The notes beneath the pieces were generated by a model. It was not told where the DNA came from. It worked only from the letters and a program-made list of their open reading frames with translations, and did no database searches. The position numbers were made by a program, and so were the translations under genes. From contig OZ254081.1 of the NCBI GenBank assembly GCA_965267505.1, positions 2,914,001 to 2,978,000 on the forward strand: a DNA stretch of 64,000 nucleotides, given 5' to 3'. Below are positions 9,507-16,910 of the stretch, one piece after another (within the stretch, counting starts at the first letter, position 1; every line of letters begins with the position of its first letter). The DNA is from JANQHS01 sp965267505. GTDB taxonomy: Bacteria > Bacteroidota > Bacteroidia > Cytophagales > CCMP332.

Positions 9507-10016
9507 TTAATCGAAGGTTTTCTTCTGGTTTGATTTTTTCTTGACATCTCCTTCCCCGAGAAACATGGCCTCACTGAAAAGGTACCTTCTTGTTCCCGCT
9601 CTAAAGCTTGACTCTAGCTCATAAAGCAAAAATGCTTTTTTTGATTCAAGGATTTCTTGAGTCTTTGTGATGTAGTCTTCCAAGAGATCAAGGTGATTGT
9701 TTCTGAAGTAAAAAATCGTGTCCATCCATCGATCAGCAATAGCGTCGTCAATCTCCTTGTATTGTTCGTTGTATTGCCGGAGGAGTTTCCATCTGCTCTT
9801 GCTGAATTCCTCTCGGGATTTTTCATATTCTTCAAAAATTGGCCAGAAAGCCGATTCTTCCTCTGAATTTAGTGTCAAAGTTTCTTTAATCAAGGTCTTC
9901 TTATCCTTTCCATAGGTTTTCTTGAAGTACTCAGCTTCTGATTCGAATTTCAGTTCCTGGGCAAATGCTTGACCTAAACCAAAAATCAAAGAGAAAATTA
10001 GAATTGGGTTATTCAT
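9507..10016 (-). CDS. Exported small protein, tandem paralog 3 of 3
   Basis: A 169-residue protein with signal peptide (MNNPILIFSLIFGLGQAFAQ) and a mostly helical, charged mature part. It shares with its two upstream neighbours the layout FxSEAEYFKKTYGKDKKTLI, a SEEESAFWPIFEEYEKSREE segment, a helix rich in Arg, Tyr and Glu, and a final FYELExxFRAxxR-like stretch. I do not recognise a named family; the size, signal and helical content recall periplasmic helical proteins of the CpxP/Spy type only in general shape. It is last in an operon, 10 bases after the middle paralog, and has an extra basic tail (KKKSNQKKTFD). Confidence 0.75.
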   Translation of the reverse strand: MNNPILIFSLIFGLGQAFAQELKFESEAEYFKKTYGKDKKTLIKETLTLNSEEESAFWPIFEEYEKSREEFSKSRWKLLRQYNEQYKEIDDAIADRWMDTIFYFRNNHLDLLEDYITKTQEILESKKAFLLYELESSFRAGTRRYLFSEAMFLGEGDVKKKSNQKKTFD

Positions 10017-10026
10017 TTTTTCTTGA

Positions 10027-10500
10027 CTAGTTTGTTTCTATCAAGGGAATTTCACTATACACCTCATCTCTTACTTCGGCTCTTAAGAACGCTTCTAATT
10101 CATAGAATTGTAATGCAATTTTTCCTCCAACCTGAGCTTGAATCCTTCTGGTATATTCTTGGAGTGAGGTCATGTACTTCGCTCTAAAGGTAAAGGCTTC
10201 ATCAAGCCATTTTGCTGCTTGCTCTTCACTAGCTTTACCATATTCCTTCTGATACTTTGCAAGCTTCTTATACCTTTCCTCTCCCATGTTTGCTCTTTCC
10301 TTCTCATATTCTTCGTAAAGAGGCCAAAACTTTTCCCCTTGCGAATCTGAAAGCTTAAGGTATTCGGTGATCAGAGTTTTTTTGTCCTTCGAAAATGCCC
10401 TGGACATAAAATCAGCCTCAGATTGGATTTGCTGAGCCAATAAGCCAGGGCCCAACAAAGTAAGGACAACAAATAGAACAATGGTCTTATCCATTTTCAT
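10027..10500 (-). CDS. Exported small protein, tandem paralog 2 of 3
   Basis: A 157-residue protein with signal peptide ending GLLAQQ. The mature part aligns by eye with both neighbours: QSEADFMSRAFSKDKKTLIT, then KFWPLYEEYEKERANMGEER, then QYKK/Y-rich helix, then FYELEAFLRAEVRDEV. Function unknown. Only 3 bases separate it from the upstream paralog and 10 from the downstream one, so the three are almost certainly co-transcribed. The conserved KDKKTL and FWPxYxxYEKxR signatures are probably the structural core of the family. Confidence 0.78.
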   Translation of the reverse strand: MKMDKTIVLFVVLTLLGPGLLAQQIQSEADFMSRAFSKDKKTLITEYLKLSDSQGEKFWPLYEEYEKERANMGEERYKKLAKYQKEYGKASEEQAAKWLDEAFTFRAKYMTSLQEYTRRIQAQVGGKIALQFYELEAFLRAEVRDEVYSEIPLIETN

Positions 10501-10503
10501 AGG

Positions 10504-10974
10504 TCAATCTTCTCCAATAAAGGGTACTTCTTCGAGAATGGCTGTCCTGATTTCGATTGCAAAGAACACTTCCATTTGATAGAATTGCATGCCTCTTTTT
10601 GCACCCATCATTACTTTGACTTTGTTATAATATTCGATCAAAAGAGTACTCTCTCTAATTTGAAAATCGAATAGTTTTTCCATCCATGAGGCAGCTCCAG
10701 CATCGTCCAAAGTATTGTAGTTGTTGAGATATTCCTTAAGCAGATCGAATCTTTCTTTTCCCATATCTTGTCTTCTTTTTTCATAGGCATCATAGACAGG
10801 CCAGAATTTTGCATCCTCTTCTTTCGAAAGTTTCATAAAATCCTTTACGAGGGTTTTTTTGTCCTTGCCGAATTCAGATTGCATGTATTCGAATTCGGAA
10901 TCATATTTCTGGGCGAACGCATATCCGAATGAGATAAGGAATGCTATAAGCGATAGGAGTAGTTGTTTTCTCAT
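10504..10974 (-). CDS. Exported small protein, tandem paralog 1 of 3
   Basis: The first gene of the three-gene paralog operon. I choose the ATG at 10974, which gives a clean signal peptide (MRKQLLLSLIAFLISFGYAFAQ), over the in-frame ATG 21 bases upstream. The mature protein carries FEYMQSEFGKDKKTLVKDFM, then KFWPVYDAYEKRRQDMGKER, and ends FYQMEVFFAIEIRTAILEEVPFI. Predicted wholly helical and periplasmic. Function unknown. Three diverged copies in a row imply retention of distinct or dosage-related roles. Confidence 0.78.
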   Translation of the reverse strand: MRKQLLLSLIAFLISFGYAFAQKYDSEFEYMQSEFGKDKKTLVKDFMKLSKEEDAKFWPVYDAYEKRRQDMGKERFDLLKEYLNNYNTLDDAGAASWMEKLFDFQIRESTLLIEYYNKVKVMMGAKRGMQFYQMEVFFAIEIRTAILEEVPFIGED

Positions 10975-11027
10975 CTTCTTGATTTTGAACAACAATATAG
11001 GGATTTCTTTAAATTTTGAGTAGGAAC

Positions 11028-11876
11028 TTAGTATTCCACATCTACATAATATCCAAACCCAGCTAGCCCGTAACGATAAAACTCACCCTGACTGGCTTTT
11101 TTATAGTAGATATCCGCATTAAAGAACCCCGCAGAGAACTGAAGTTGGCAATCTTCAACCTCTTTCCCATCAACCTTTTTGGTCTTTGAACATGGGAAAT
11201 CTGTTAGCCATTCTAGTGAAACGAGAAAGTCTTTTCGAGCGGCGACGTTGTATTTTTCTAAGTCTACCTGTGTCCAGCCCTCCTGAACGTCTTCGAGGAC
11301 TATATTTTCAAGGAGGATCTTTTTACCAACTTTTTGCTTTGAATCCATTTCGTAGATATTAACTCGGAACCGGAGTGAATCGTAATCGCTGCTAATTATG
11401 TGGAAATGGAACTTATTAATATAAGTGGGAGATCTTTTTATCTTCATGATCACACCAATCTCCGCTCCTAAGAAATCGACTTTGTACCCACCGTAAATCC
11501 TTTTTGAATCCGTCCGATTCCCTAACCGACCTGATTTCAATTCATGATCACGAATAATCACCTCTTGGAGGACTCTGTTCTCAGGTTTCATTTTTACGAC
11601 CTCTGGCAATAATCCAACGGGGTAGGTGGCATCGGCATACCCCAACATGGAGAAAGTAATATTTTCCTCCTTATTAATTTGTTTATCAATAACATAACTT
11701 CCATCTCTTAAACTAACAGTACCAACATTTTTTCCAATTATTCCGATATTTACGAAAGCAAGTTTTTCGCCCGTTAGTGAATCGACTACCTGGCCTTTTA
11801 TTTGGGCCAACAGCTCAAAAGGAGGAATAGAAAAAAGAGCTAGAATGAAAAGAGCTTTAATACCATTATCTATCAT
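11028..11876 (-). CDS. Carboxypeptidase-regulatory-like (CarbopepD_reg_2) exported protein
   Basis: A 282-residue protein with a hydrophobic N-terminus ending in FELLAQ, consistent with a signal peptide. Residues about 26-110 match the Bacteroidota carboxypeptidase-D regulatory-like Ig fold: IKGQVVDSLTGEKLAFVNIGI, then GTVSLRDGSYVI, then FSMLGYADAT. This fold is best known as the N-terminal plug extension of SusC/TonB receptors, but no barrel follows here. The rest (about 130-282) is beta-rich with a conserved-looking YEMDSKQKVGKKIL and a CSK...DCQ cysteine pair. Likely periplasmic or outer-membrane associated; role unknown. It precedes, on the same strand, the three-paralog operon. Confidence 0.75.
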   Translation of the reverse strand: MIDNGIKALFILALFSIPPFELLAQIKGQVVDSLTGEKLAFVNIGIIGKNVGTVSLRDGSYVIDKQINKEENITFSMLGYADATYPVGLLPEVVKMKPENRVLQEVIIRDHELKSGRLGNRTDSKRIYGGYKVDFLGAEIGVIMKIKRSPTYINKFHFHIISSDYDSLRFRVNIYEMDSKQKVGKKILLENIVLEDVQEGWTQVDLEKYNVAARKDFLVSLEWLTDFPCSKTKKVDGKEVEDCQLQFSAGFFNADIYYKKASQGEFYRYGLAGFGYYVDVEY

Positions 11877-11975
11877 CTTGAAAACCGAATTTTTAAGTAA
11901 AAAACTTTCTGCAAAAATGAGACCTTTAAGCTCTTCAGAGTATATATAGTTGGTTACTCCAGAAACCTAAAAGTT

Positions 11976-13811
11976 ATGAACAAGTTCCATATCATTTTCC
12001 TATTGGGTATCCTAATGACAGGTACACCATTTGCCCAGGACAATGTAGGTATTGGAACGACAACTCCGCATCCACAGGCAATATTGGAATTGGTATCCTC
12101 GAATCAGGGATTTTTAATGTCCAGAATGAATGTAGCTGACACTGCAGTTGCCGGAATGGGCCAACAGGGGATGATGTTTTTTGCACAGGATGTTCAAGCC
12201 TTCCTTTTTTATGATGGTACTAGCTGGCAATCGATCTCAACAGGGGTAAATTATTGGGGTGAAAACGGAACAGATATATTCAACCTTAATACCGGTGGGG
12301 TAGGTATTGGGACCAATTCTACGGCACTGATGCTTCAGGTGGCCCAAAACCTGGCAGGGGCGAATCCTGTAATGGCCATTGAAAACCAGAATTCCTCAGG
12401 AGATGTAAGCTATGGTTTCTTAAACAGCGGATCGGCTACCTCATATACCATGGGGGTGGATGGTAGCGATGCTAATAAATTCAAGATCTCGAACAATCCT
12501 TCTTTGGGTACCAACGACCGGCTAACCTTGGATGGTGGAAGCGTTGGAATAGGAACCAATACCCCGGTAAATTCCCTTGATATAAACGGTAGTGTTGCGA
12601 TTGGATCTGGTTATGCGGGTAGTACCGCTGCTTTTTCAAACGGCCTTATCATAGAAGGAGACGTTGGTATTGGCGCAACTACTCAGATTGGAGCAGGGAG
12701 ATTAACCATATCGGAATCTGTGGCAGCGTATAGTGGAATGTATATCAATACCCTGGCAGCCGGGAGGCCTTTCTATGGATATGCTCTGGGGGGGGCTGGA
12801 ATAGGATGGACCTATGTGGATGGGACGGATGCGAACAAGTGGAAACTAAATTTAAGCGGTGACAGATTGACGATAACCACCACAGGCTTAATGGGCATTG
12901 GAACAACCACTCCGGTTAATACCCTGGACATTGAAGGCGGGCTTGCCGTAGGAGCTACCTATTCTGGTAGTTCGACAGCACCTACAAATGGGGCAATCAT
13001 TGAAGGAAATGTCGGTATAGGGACCAATCTTCCAACCTCTCAACTTCATTTAAATACGGTTAATGCCACAAGCCTTCGACTGAGTAATACAAATACCTCT
13101 AATGGCGTTAATGCTGCAACAATAGAATTGCTGGAAGATAATCTGGTGTTTGGAACCAATGCACTGGGATCCAGAATACGTTATGATGGCTCCACAAATA
13201 ACCTTGTTCTTGAAATGGGGAATGGTGCAACCGTTAATACAGGCCTTACCATAGCTAGATCCACTGGAAACGTAAGTTTGGCGAATGGGGCAGGTATTAA
13301 TGAATTCTCAATTGACGGAACCCTGGGAGATAACAGTAATACCGCGGTTCCCACTGAAGCCGCGGTTAGAACTTATGTTAGTAATTCCACCCCTGAGATA
13401 GCATTTGGTGCCTATAGGTCGTCATCATTATCTGTGCCGACAGCAACTTCTACTGAGGTCATATTTAATCTCGAGGAATATGATTTTGGGGCAGACTACA
13501 ATACCTCAACCGGGCGATTTGTTGTCCCTTTAAGTGGTCTATATCAGTTTAACGCCGCTTTTACCTTTTCTTCTGGCGGGATTGCCACAGGAAATCAATA
13601 TGTTATCGACCTTGAGGTAAATGGATCGAGGATCAAATATGTATCACATCCCACAGGCCCTGTTTCATGGTATACCTTGCATATAAGCTCGGCACTTCAA
13701 TTAACGGTGGGAGATCAGGTTGGAATTTCGGTTTATCAAAATACAGGTTCGAACAGAACCATCCTTACGGGTTCATTTTACACTTGGTTTAATGGCTATA
13801 AGGTCAAATAG
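11976..13811 (+). CDS. Tail-fibre-like repeat protein 1 with C1q-like C-terminus
   Basis: A 611-residue exported protein. The signal peptide ends at PFAQ and the mature chain begins QDNVGIGTT. Residues about 20-185 are the N-terminal module nearly identical in DNA to that of the next gene. The middle is a beta-repeat stem of NVGIGTxTPVNxLDIxG units, as in phage tail fibres. Unlike three of its neighbours it has no S74 chaperone. The last ~135 residues instead look like a C1q/TNF-type jelly roll: VIFNLEEYDFGADY, then STGRFVVPLSGLYQFNAAF, then YVIDLEVNG and FNGYKV at the end. C1q-like modules trimerise, which fits a trimeric fibre. No T9SS signal is visible. Ligand and function unknown. Confidence 0.8.
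   Translation: MNKFHIIFLLGILMTGTPFAQDNVGIGTTTPHPQAILELVSSNQGFLMSRMNVADTAVAGMGQQGMMFFAQDVQAFLFYDGTSWQSISTGVNYWGENGTDIFNLNTGGVGIGTNSTALMLQVAQNLAGANPVMAIENQNSSGDVSYGFLNSGSATSYTMGVDGSDANKFKISNNPSLGTNDRLTLDGGSVGIGTNTPVNSLDINGSVAIGSGYAGSTAAFSNGLIIEGDVGIGATTQIGAGRLTISESVAAYSGMYINTLAAGRPFYGYALGGAGIGWTYVDGTDANKWKLNLSGDRLTITTTGLMGIGTTTPVNTLDIEGGLAVGATYSGSSTAPTNGAIIEGNVGIGTNLPTSQLHLNTVNATSLRLSNTNTSNGVNAATIELLEDNLVFGTNALGSRIRYDGSTNNLVLEMGNGATVNTGLTIARSTGNVSLANGAGINEFSIDGTLGDNSNTAVPTEAAVRTYVSNSTPEIAFGAYRSSSLSVPTATSTEVIFNLEEYDFGADYNTSTGRFVVPLSGLYQFNAAFTFSSGGIATGNQYVIDLEVNGSRIKYVSHPTGPVSWYTLHISSALQLTVGDQVGISVYQNTGSNRTILTGSFYTWFNGYKVK
12031..12520 (+). repeat. 490-bp direct repeat, copy 1 (paired with 14009-14498)
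   Basis: Aligned by eye without gaps at a constant offset of 1978 bases to 14009-14498. I count about eight differences (roughly 98% identity), seven of them silent and one changing Val to Ala. It begins at the signal-peptide cleavage region and ends abruptly after a GACCG sequence. Confidence 0.92.
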
Positions 13812-13944
13812 ATTTGTAGCTCAATGATATTCTTCTAAGCTGAGGTAATTTTTTTAAAAAAAGGGAGACCATTTAAGACTTTTTGGTATTAATAACCGGA
13901 ATACCACCATAAAAGGTATTTTTGTTTTTGTAAGTGATTTACCA

Positions 13945-16746
13945 ATGAAAAAAGCTCTTTTCTACCTGTTTTCCTCTTTAACGGTCTTTTTCCTACCCGC
14001 TTCCATAATTGCCCAGGACAATGTAGGTATTGGAACGACAACTCCCCATCCGCAGGCAATATTGGAATTGGTATCCTCGAATCAGGGATTTTTAATGTCC
14101 AGAATGAATGCAGCTGACACGGCAGTTGCCGGAATGGGCCAACAGGGGATGATGTTTTTTGCACAGGATGTTCAAGCCTTCCTTTTTTATGATGGTACTA
14201 GCTGGCAATCGATCTCAACAGGGGTAAATTATTGGGGTGAAAACGGAACAGATATATTCAACCTTAATACCGGTGGGGTAGGTATTGGGACCAATTCTAC
14301 GGCACTGATGCTTCAGGTGGCCCAAAACCTGGCAGGGGCGAATCCTGTAATGGCCATTGAAAACCAGAATTCCTCAGGAGATGTAAGCTATGGTTTTTTA
14401 AACAGCGGATCGGCTACCTCATATACCATGGGGGTTGATGGTAGCGATGCTAATAAATTCAAGATCTCGAACAATCCTTCTTTGGGCACCAATGACCGCG
14501 TCGTAATAGAATTAGGAGGAAATGTGGCAATAGGGAGGGGGACTGCTAATGTTGAATACTATAACCCCGTTAATGGAAGTGCAGTGCCTACCGTTTTAAC
14601 TGTTTCAGGGGCTCCAAGTTATGCTGACAATAGCCCGGGTATACTTGAGATACATGGCTCAAGTGCAGGGGTAAATGATGAGATCGGGGTAATCAACTTT
14701 ACTAACCTGGACGATAATGATATCAACAACTACAACTTTGCCAGGATATCTGCTCACCGGGAGAATTTAACCAATTCGACCTATAGTTCCATGAGGTTTT
14801 ACACAAGGGCTGCTGCCTCCTGGAATGAGGTCATGCGCCTGGATGATAATACAAATGTTGGCATCGGAACAGCCCCGGTGAACAAATTGGATGTTGAAGG
14901 AGGAGTGGCCATTGGTTCTGGATATGCCGGTTCTCTATCGGCTTTTACAAATGGGATGATCATTGAAGGAGATGTTGGAATTGGAACAACAACTCAGGTA
15001 GGTAATGCCAGGTTAACAATATCAGAAGCAACTGTGGGCTACACGGGAATGTCAATAAACGCTTCTTCAAATGGAGATCCTTTTTATGGGTACTCAGAAA
15101 ATAATGTTATCAATACCTGGACCTATCTGGATGGAGGTTTGGATACTTGGCGCTTGTACCATTATGGCGAGCAGATAAGTGTTACAAGTGGAGGGAAAGT
15201 TGGAATTGGGGAATTTACTGCAATAAACGATCTGGACATAGATGGTAACCTTGCAGTTGGAGCAAGTTATTCCGGGACAAATGCCGCCCCAGCAAATGGA
15301 GCAATAATTGAAGGACAACTAGGTATCGGGATTTCAACTGTGAATTCTGCATATAAAGTTCATATGCTCGCTCCCGCAGGAGGAAGCCAGGCTTACACTC
15401 TTATTGCACAGAACTCATATGACGCGGGAAGTGCTTATGGACTTTTATCCTGGATGACAGGTTCAGGAACCGGTACCCATTATGGGCTTTTTCTAAATAA
15501 CGCTTCGGCTACGTCAGGAACGGAATATGGGATTTATTCAATTGGGGAGGACAGAAACTATCTTAGCAATAATTTGGGAATAGGTACAACCGCACCTCAA
15601 AACCGCCTTGATGTTGAAGGTGCTGTTGCTATTGGAACTTCTTATTCCGGGTCAAGCACTGGTCCAACAAATGGATTGATAGTTGAAGGAAGCACAGGGA
15701 TAGGAGTTAGTTCCTTGAATTCTGCTTATAAGCTTCATATCAACACAGGGAATGGCTCTGCTACCCAGAGATATGCAGTTTTGGCTCAGAATGACTATGA
15801 AGGATCGTCGGCTCAATACGGTCTCTATTCTTGGATGACAGGAGCGGGCACAAGTACAGCGTATGGGTTATATGTGAACAATGGTTCTCTTACAACAGGT
15901 ACCGAATATGGTATTTATTGCTTTGGAGAGGATTATGATTATTTCCAGGGTAATGTTGGATTAGGAGTCACTGCTCCAACTGCTAGACTCCAGGTTGTGA
16001 CTGGAGGAGATGTTAATTTTGGAGATACATCACCGCAAGGAAATCTCAATGTAGGTGGGGATGGAAATTCTAGCCAGGGGGTTATTGTTGTAAACCGTAC
16101 AGGTTCGGATGGTAACTTGATTCGGTTTAGAAGGGATGGATCTACACAAGGAATTATTTCTGTTTCTGGGGGAACTGTTACATATGGTGCCTTCACAGGC
16201 TCTCACTATGGTTGGTCGAAAAAGGAGTATGATAAGGGTACCCTTGTCTCCTTTACAGGAAAGAATGAAAACATGGAGGATAACCCTGAACAAGAGATCG
16301 TTTATGGAATCGAAGCGACCTCTAGGGCGAATAGTTCGAATGTATTGGGAGCCTTCCTGGGCAAGCAAGAATCTATTCCTGAGCATGATCTTGATAATCC
16401 ATACCTTATCATGGCCGTTGGTAATGGTGACGTTTGGGTTGTCGATAATGGAAAAGACCTGGTTCCAGGCGACTATCTGATTACCTCCGATGTAAAAGGT
16501 CACGCTATGGCAGACCTTGGACAATTCGAGGTCGCTAACATTGTTGCCAGAGTGGCCGAGCCAGTAAAATGGTCCAGGGTGAAGGAGACAATTGACGGTA
16601 AGAAACACAAACTCATTTCGGTAACATTTGAAACTCTGGTCATTAATCACAAAGCCGAAAAGCTTGAATCAGAGCTTGCAGAGATCAAGGAGGATCTAAG
16701 GGAAATAAAAAGCCAATTATCCCTACAGGCATCTTCGGAAAAATGA
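13945..16746 (+). CDS. Tail-fibre-like repeat protein 2 with unassigned beta-rich C-terminus
   Basis: A 933-residue exported protein (signal ends SIIAQ; mature start QDNVGIGTT). Its N-terminal ~165 mature residues duplicate those of the preceding gene. The stem has several NVGIGT units plus two copies of a longer module running from an AYTLIAQNSYDAGSAYGLLSW-like start to YGIYSIGEDRNY. The C-terminal ~180 residues carry neither S74 nor C1q signatures. They read as a beta domain with SKKEYDKGTLVSFTG, LIMAVGNGDVWVVDNG and LVPGDYLITSDVKGHAM, then a Leu/Glu/Lys-rich coiled coil (EKLESELAEIKEDLREIKSQ). The GDYLxTS...GxAM pattern recalls autoprocessing or assembly domains at fibre tips (for example peptidase G2), which is only inference. 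Surface fibre or adhesin is the likely role. Confidence 0.8.
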   Translation: MKKALFYLFSSLTVFFLPASIIAQDNVGIGTTTPHPQAILELVSSNQGFLMSRMNAADTAVAGMGQQGMMFFAQDVQAFLFYDGTSWQSISTGVNYWGENGTDIFNLNTGGVGIGTNSTALMLQVAQNLAGANPVMAIENQNSSGDVSYGFLNSGSATSYTMGVDGSDANKFKISNNPSLGTNDRVVIELGGNVAIGRGTANVEYYNPVNGSAVPTVLTVSGAPSYADNSPGILEIHGSSAGVNDEIGVINFTNLDDNDINNYNFARISAHRENLTNSTYSSMRFYTRAAASWNEVMRLDDNTNVGIGTAPVNKLDVEGGVAIGSGYAGSLSAFTNGMIIEGDVGIGTTTQVGNARLTISEATVGYTGMSINASSNGDPFYGYSENNVINTWTYLDGGLDTWRLYHYGEQISVTSGGKVGIGEFTAINDLDIDGNLAVGASYSGTNAAPANGAIIEGQLGIGISTVNSAYKVHMLAPAGGSQAYTLIAQNSYDAGSAYGLLSWMTGSGTGTHYGLFLNNASATSGTEYGIYSIGEDRNYLSNNLGIGTTAPQNRLDVEGAVAIGTSYSGSSTGPTNGLIVEGSTGIGVSSLNSAYKLHINTGNGSATQRYAVLAQNDYEGSSAQYGLYSWMTGAGTSTAYGLYVNNGSLTTGTEYGIYCFGEDYDYFQGNVGLGVTAPTARLQVVTGGDVNFGDTSPQGNLNVGGDGNSSQGVIVVNRTGSDGNLIRFRRDGSTQGIISVSGGTVTYGAFTGSHYGWSKKEYDKGTLVSFTGKNENMEDNPEQEIVYGIEATSRANSSNVLGAFLGKQESIPEHDLDNPYLIMAVGNGDVWVVDNGKDLVPGDYLITSDVKGHAMADLGQFEVANIVARVAEPVKWSRVKETIDGKKHKLISVTFETLVINHKAEKLESELAEIKEDLREIKSQLSLQASSEK
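14009..14498 (+). repeat. 490-bp direct repeat, copy 2 (paired with 12031-12520)
   Basis: Second copy of the segment described at 12031. Identity stops sharply at 14498, after which the two genes encode unrelated stems. Confidence 0.92.
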
Positions 16747-16910
16747 TCAGGCACTATTGAGAGTTGCCTGGGTTCTTGTATTTTAACCGGAGAAGCTTTC
16801 ATAATTCCTGAACCGCCTGAATACCAGTAAAAAAAGCGCATTTTTGTGCCACCTTTTTGGGTCTTACCCGTATTAAGGGTATAACCGGAAGGAGTACTCA
16901 ACTTATTGGT

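Noticed and set aside
16030..16650. Minus-strand 206-codon frame inside fibre gene 2
   Set aside because: It lies antisense to a strongly supported coding region, and its translation has no signal, motif or low-complexity pattern of a real protein.
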